Shown one piece after another: positions 12,594 through 15,053 of a DNA stretch of 15,053 bases. The translations under genes were made by a program, and so were the position numbers. Every line of letters begins with the position of its first letter. Position 1 is the stretch's first letter. The notes beneath the pieces are model-generated. The model was given only the letters and a program-made list of their open reading frames with translations, made no database searches and was not told where the DNA came from. This DNA is from a bacterium (GTDB lineage Bacteria; Ratteibacteria; UBA8468), in NCBI GenBank assembly GCA_030672255.1, contig DAOVGU010000242.1:1-15053 (forward strand), given 5' to 3'.

Positions 12594-13433
12594 ATGAAAA
12601 ACAGAAAATGTTTTTTTAGCAGAAAAAAGGGGCAGATTTTAGTAGCGGTGCCAGTCCTGGTCATTTTTATGATTGGGGCAATCCTCTTAAGTATAAATGT
12701 CGGTATCTTCGCTAAGGAAAGGATAAAGATGCAGGTTGCGGCTGATGTAGCATCAAGGGATGGGGCCCTTATTCAGGCCGGTTCCCTGATAGCAATCGCA
12801 ATTATTAATGATGTAATTATCTATAAATATGGGAAGATGGTTGAAACCATTGAGGATTGGTCATGGTGTTTTGAGATTCCGGTTGTTGATGTGGCGTGTA
12901 TAGCCGCTTGTGTGGCTGAATGCGTTGTCATTGCTGAGAAGATTAAGAAACTTCAGAAGAAGGCGGATAACGTTAAAAAAGCAACTCCGGTTGCGGTAGA
13001 GGCCGCGGTGGTTTTAGGGGCGACAACAAATGGGGCATCATTGGGCACCTGCAAATTTAGCAAAAAGAGTTGGGACGGTGTTAACCTGGATTTAGCGTGG
13101 TCCTGGGGTTTTGGAGACTTTGGGAAATGGCTGGAGTGGATAACAGAACATGTTTTTGGTCTTAAGGGTTGTCTTCTGCGCAAAGATAGTACAGTCAGTG
13201 AAATGGTGATGGTGAAGGTATGGAAAAACGAAGGTTCCGCTTATGGAAGGGGGATATTAGGAAAGTTGAAATTTCCCAAGATAACTGCCTATTCCGCGGC
13301 AAAACCCTATTGGATCGGATATGTGCTTGAAAAACGTGACCCCCGGGATGACCATATGAATTGGTTTGACCAGATGACCAGTATGACCGTTCCCACCTCC
13401 TGGTGGGATGCAAAATTAGCCACTGAGCAATGA
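12594..13433 (+). CDS. TadG/TadE-like pseudopilin-class protein with cysteine-rich segment
   Basis: A 279-residue protein. The N terminus has a basic leader ending RKKGQILVAVPVL, a hydrophobic helix at about 15-38 and then IKMQVAADVASRDGALIQAG, close to the 'AADAAALAGA' segment that follows the membrane helix in TadE/TadG proteins. The Gly13-Gln14 junction is kept, but the +5 residue is Ala18, not Glu, so processing by the prepilin peptidase is uncertain. Cysteines at 92, 102, 106, 110, 153 and 193 include a C-x3-C-x3-C run on one helix face. The C-terminal half is rich in Trp (WSWGFGDFGKWLEW) and has no vWA domain. No Shine-Dalgarno precedes ATG 12594. It is probably an envelope component of the Flp machine; exact role unknown. 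Confidence 0.75.
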   Translation: MKNRKCFFSRKKGQILVAVPVLVIFMIGAILLSINVGIFAKERIKMQVAADVASRDGALIQAGSLIAIAIINDVIIYKYGKMVETIEDWSWCFEIPVVDVACIAACVAECVVIAEKIKKLQKKADNVKKATPVAVEAAVVLGATTNGASLGTCKFSKKSWDGVNLDLAWSWGFGDFGKWLEWITEHVFGLKGCLLRKDSTVSEMVMVKVWKNEGSAYGRGILGKLKFPKITAYSAAKPYWIGYVLEKRDPRDDHMNWFDQMTSMTVPTSWWDAKLATEQ

Positions 13434-13437
13434 CAAA

Positions 13438-13535
13438 GTCGAGCAAGCTCGACCACTACATCTTTGTTTATGTAGTGGCAAAGCTTGCTTTGCCTATGTA
13501 GTGGCCAACCCCTGATTAAATCAGGGGCTATTGCA
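13438..13535. repeat. Composite of four palindromic modules between pseudopilin genes
   Basis: GTCGAGC-AA-GCTCGAC (13438-13453); CACTACAT...ATGTAGTG inverted pair (13454-13461 with 13470-13477); GGCAAAGC-TT-GCTTTGCC (13477-13494); another ATGTAGTGG; then CCCCTGA-TTAAA-TCAGGGG (13509-13527) followed by CTATTGC. The modules match those at 12043-12087 with changed but still paired stems. They fill the 120-bp gap; no gene is seen in it. Confidence 0.8.
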
Positions 13536-13553
13536 GATGTTTTGTAAAACATT

Positions 13554-14006
13554 ATGTTTAATAAAAAAACAAAAAATAGTAAAGGTCAAGCATTAATAGA
13601 GTTTGCATTTGTCCTGCCGGTTCTTTTCCTTATTGTTCTCTTTGCTATCCAGGTCCCGATTATCATTGAAAAACAGCAAAAGACACAGATGTCGGTCTGG
13701 ATGGGTTTAAGAAATTTCTCTCTGGTTAAATGGTATGGTGTTATTCCTCTCAGTAGGTATAGTCGCAGTGAATCAGAGAAGATGGTAAAAAAAGGCGGTT
13801 TTTTTACTTCCCATGATGAAGTTGACGTTGACTTTACGGATGCGGTGGTGTGGGCAAAGGTAAAAGTGAGTTGTAAAACCCCTTTTCTTTTCAAGGATAT
13901 CGGCTGGGAACCTATCTGGGACATTTTTAAAGGGATTGTAAAAAACGGAAAGATTAAGTTAGAATCGGAAGGTTCGATTGTGAAAAGCCCGTTTAGCAGT
14001 ATCTAA
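13554..14006 (+). CDS. TadE-like pseudopilin
   Basis: A 150-residue protein with a basic leader (MFNKKTKNSKG), prepilin motif G|QALIEFAFVLPVLFL with cleavage expected after Gly11 and Glu16-Phe17 at +5/+6, a hydrophobic helix at about 13-37, and a periplasmic domain of about 110 residues with one Cys (VSCKTPFLF). This is the clearest TadE-type sequence in the window; E-F-A-(L/F)-V-(L/A)-P after GQA is typical of the family. No Shine-Dalgarno is visible; the preceding 120 bp are repeats. TadE/TadF pseudopilins are processed by the same peptidase as Flp and are needed to start the pilus. The next ORF begins only 3 nt after the stop. Confidence 0.88.
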   Translation: MFNKKTKNSKGQALIEFAFVLPVLFLIVLFAIQVPIIIEKQQKTQMSVWMGLRNFSLVKWYGVIPLSRYSRSESEKMVKKGGFFTSHDEVDVDFTDAVVWAKVKVSCKTPFLFKDIGWEPIWDIFKGIVKNGKIKLESEGSIVKSPFSSI

Positions 14007-14009
14007 ATT

Positions 14010-14897
14010 ATGAAACTACAAAACAACACAGATAATGGTATTGGTGTCATTGCGAGCCTAAAATGCGTGGCAATCTCCTTGAGATTGCGGAGCCTGTTCC
14101 GAGTGACGCGAGGAATCTCCGAGTTTGCTTCGGCTTCGCCTCGCAACCGTTTCACTTCCTCGCAAAGACATTTTCATGCAATCGGTAATAGTTTTGCAAT
14201 ATTGCTTCTCTTGATTTCTCCTATTAAGGCTGAGATTTTGAATTTCTGTTCTTTCCATGATGAGTTTGTTGACCTTAGCCGACGCATCTCAGGCAAAGGA
14301 ATCATTTACGTGGTATTAAACGATGGCGAACCTGCATTAGAGGCTTCTTTTCAAACTAAACTCCCCCCAAATGCTGTTATTGACCTTTATGAAGACTATC
14401 TTAAATCTAAAGGGGTTAAGGTTAAAATCAGCAAATTTTCTGAAGCAACATGGAGATGGTCGGGAGAAATTAATAAAGAAGAAAAAAGCCTCCTTATTTC
14501 TTATGTGCCTAAAAGAAGCATAACTACGATTGAAGTTGTTTCTTGTCGGAGAGATACAAATTTTTTAAACCATTATCCCTCTCTGATGAGAATTTTTCCT
14601 GAACTTCACTTCAAAAAAGGTAATATCATTTTAAGCAGAGAGATTTTTCAGGGTAATAATTTCTCCGGGCTTTTTCTCTATTCTATAGTCGGCAGTGCGG
14701 AAACGGTATTAAAAAGTGTGATGTCAAAATTTATAGGAGCGGGTTGGAAGCATAGAATTAAGAATCAATCCTCCAATAGCAGTGGCCTCTGTATGCTGTT
14801 CAAAAATAATCTTAGCGCTACTATTGTTGCTACCAGAGAGGAAGGAGAAACCTCCTTATTAATTACGATTTCTCGCCTCCCTAAAAAAAATACCTAA
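14010..14897 (+). CDS. Secreted or periplasmic protein of unknown function; 5' end overwritten by a type D repeat, start uncertain
   Basis: A 295-residue ORF. Residues about 13-53 are encoded by a type D repeat element (14046-14169) read in frame, so they are unlikely to be native protein. After it comes a signal-peptide-like stretch, GNSFAILLLLISPIKAE, with probable cleavage after Ala. No ATG or GTG lies in frame between the repeat and this stretch (TTG 14202 and 14211 are possible but leave almost no signal sequence). The remaining 220 residues are not recognised. They appear to hold two similar units with a helix, an aromatic/Gly-x-W turn and a strand: PPNAVIDLYEDYLKSKGVKV...SLLISYVP and SAETVLKSVMSKFIGAGWKH...TSLLITISR. 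The position at the end of the tad run suggests, but does not show, a pilus link. Confidence 0.6.
   Translation: MKLQNNTDNGIGVIASLKCVAISLRLRSLFRVTRGISEFASASPRNRFTSSQRHFHAIGNSFAILLLLISPIKAEILNFCSFHDEFVDLSRRISGKGIIYVVLNDGEPALEASFQTKLPPNAVIDLYEDYLKSKGVKVKISKFSEATWRWSGEINKEEKSLLISYVPKRSITTIEVVSCRRDTNFLNHYPSLMRIFPELHFKKGNIILSREIFQGNNFSGLFLYSIVGSAETVLKSVMSKFIGAGWKHRIKNQSSNSSGLCMLFKNNLSATIVATREEGETSLLITISRLPKKNT
14046..14169. repeat. Type D inverted-repeat element (copy 5) inside a coding frame
   Basis: Left end GTCATTGCGAG (14046-14056) and right end CTCGCAAAGAC (14159-14169), one mismatch from the perfect 11-bp inverted repeat of the other copies. The interior GGCAATCTCCTTGAGATTGC and following sequence match other type D elements; the right two thirds match the reverse complement of 6286-6372. 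The element is 124 bp (not a multiple of 3) and contains no stop in the frame of the ORF 14010-14897. Confidence 0.8.
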
Positions 14898-14980
14898 AAT
14901 TCCGACATAAGAACAAATTTGCCTAAAACTCTCTTTATACCTACTTTTTAATCATATCACAAATCAGAAAAAAATAAAAT

Positions 14981-15009
14981 TTGACTTCCTTTTTTATTTT
15001 TGTTATAAT
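14981..15009 (+). promoter_or_regulatory. Sigma-70-like promoter of the next transcription unit
   Basis: TTGACT at 14981-14986, a 17-nt T-rich spacer and a perfect TATAAT at 15004-15009, in an A+T-rich stretch. Expected start of transcription is near 15016. It lies 84 bp after the last pilus-region stop. No clear terminator hairpin is visible in 14898-14980. Confidence 0.78.
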
Positions 15010-15037
15010 CATAAGAGATATAAAATAATGGAAACTT

Positions 15038-15053
15038 ATGAATATTAAGGGAT
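15038..15053 (+). CDS. Possible start of a downstream gene (cut by window edge)
   Basis: ATG 15038 opens a frame reading MNIKG to the window end, about 22 nt after the expected transcript start of the promoter at 14981-15009. A weak GGA lies about 5 nt upstream. The alternative ATG at 15028 reaches a stop after six codons. Too little is visible to name a product. Confidence 0.35.

Noticed and set aside
3080..14169. Many similar repeats might be a CRISPR array.
   Set aside because: Copies are dispersed between genes, of unequal spacing and several families, with no uniform spacers and no cas genes.
14176..14212. ATG 14176 as the true start of the last gene.
   Set aside because: It is in another frame and reaches a stop after 12 codons.

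Overview
The window comes from a bacterium of moderate to low G+C content with every supportable gene on the + strand. Gene content and the very high density of small palindromic repeats between genes resemble metagenome-assembled, uncultured lineages such as Candidatus Omnitrophota. That assignment rests on gene style and recalled repeat style only and is held at low to moderate confidence.

Layout. Positions 1-4048 hold a housekeeping block: the 3' end of purB (adenylosuccinate lyase), a uroporphyrinogen-decarboxylase-superfamily protein that is not HemE, an ApgM-type phosphoglycerate mutase / putative homoserine kinase, folK (folate) and panC (pantothenate). A good sigma-70-like promoter at 4059-4087 then opens a Tad-type (type IVc) pilus locus running to about 14.0 kb: a 69-residue membrane/coiled-coil protein, a 58-residue Flp pilin, the outer-membrane secretin CpaC/RcpA, a CpaF/TadA motor ATPase with an FHA domain fused at its N terminus, the platform proteins TadB and TadC, a separate FHA-TM-helical protein, CpaB/RcpC, a second Flp-type prepilin, and three TadE/TadF/TadG-like pseudopilins. 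A secreted or periplasmic protein of unknown function (ending at 14897) closes the run. A second promoter (14981-15009) starts a new unit whose gene is cut by the window edge.

How it fits together. The Flp pilins and TadE/G-like pseudopilins carry the G|Q..(L/A).E(Y/F/M) prepilin processing motif or a variant. CpaF powers assembly through TadB/TadC, the polymer exits through CpaC, and CpaB links the two membranes. No prepilin peptidase (TadV/CpaA), TadZ/CpaE, CpaD or TadD is in the window; two FHA-fold proteins occur instead, both lacking the usual phosphothreonine-binding Arg.

The least ordinary feature is the intergenic DNA. Nearly every gap over about 50 bp is filled with small inverted repeats of several families. 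Copies within a family differ in sequence but keep their stems paired, so the differences compensate. One element with 16-bp perfect terminal inverted repeats lies between the tad promoter and its first gene. Repeats also run, in frame, into the 5' parts of at least three genes: the leaders of two prepilin-like proteins and the N terminus of the last protein. Many genes just after a repeat have no visible Shine-Dalgarno sequence.
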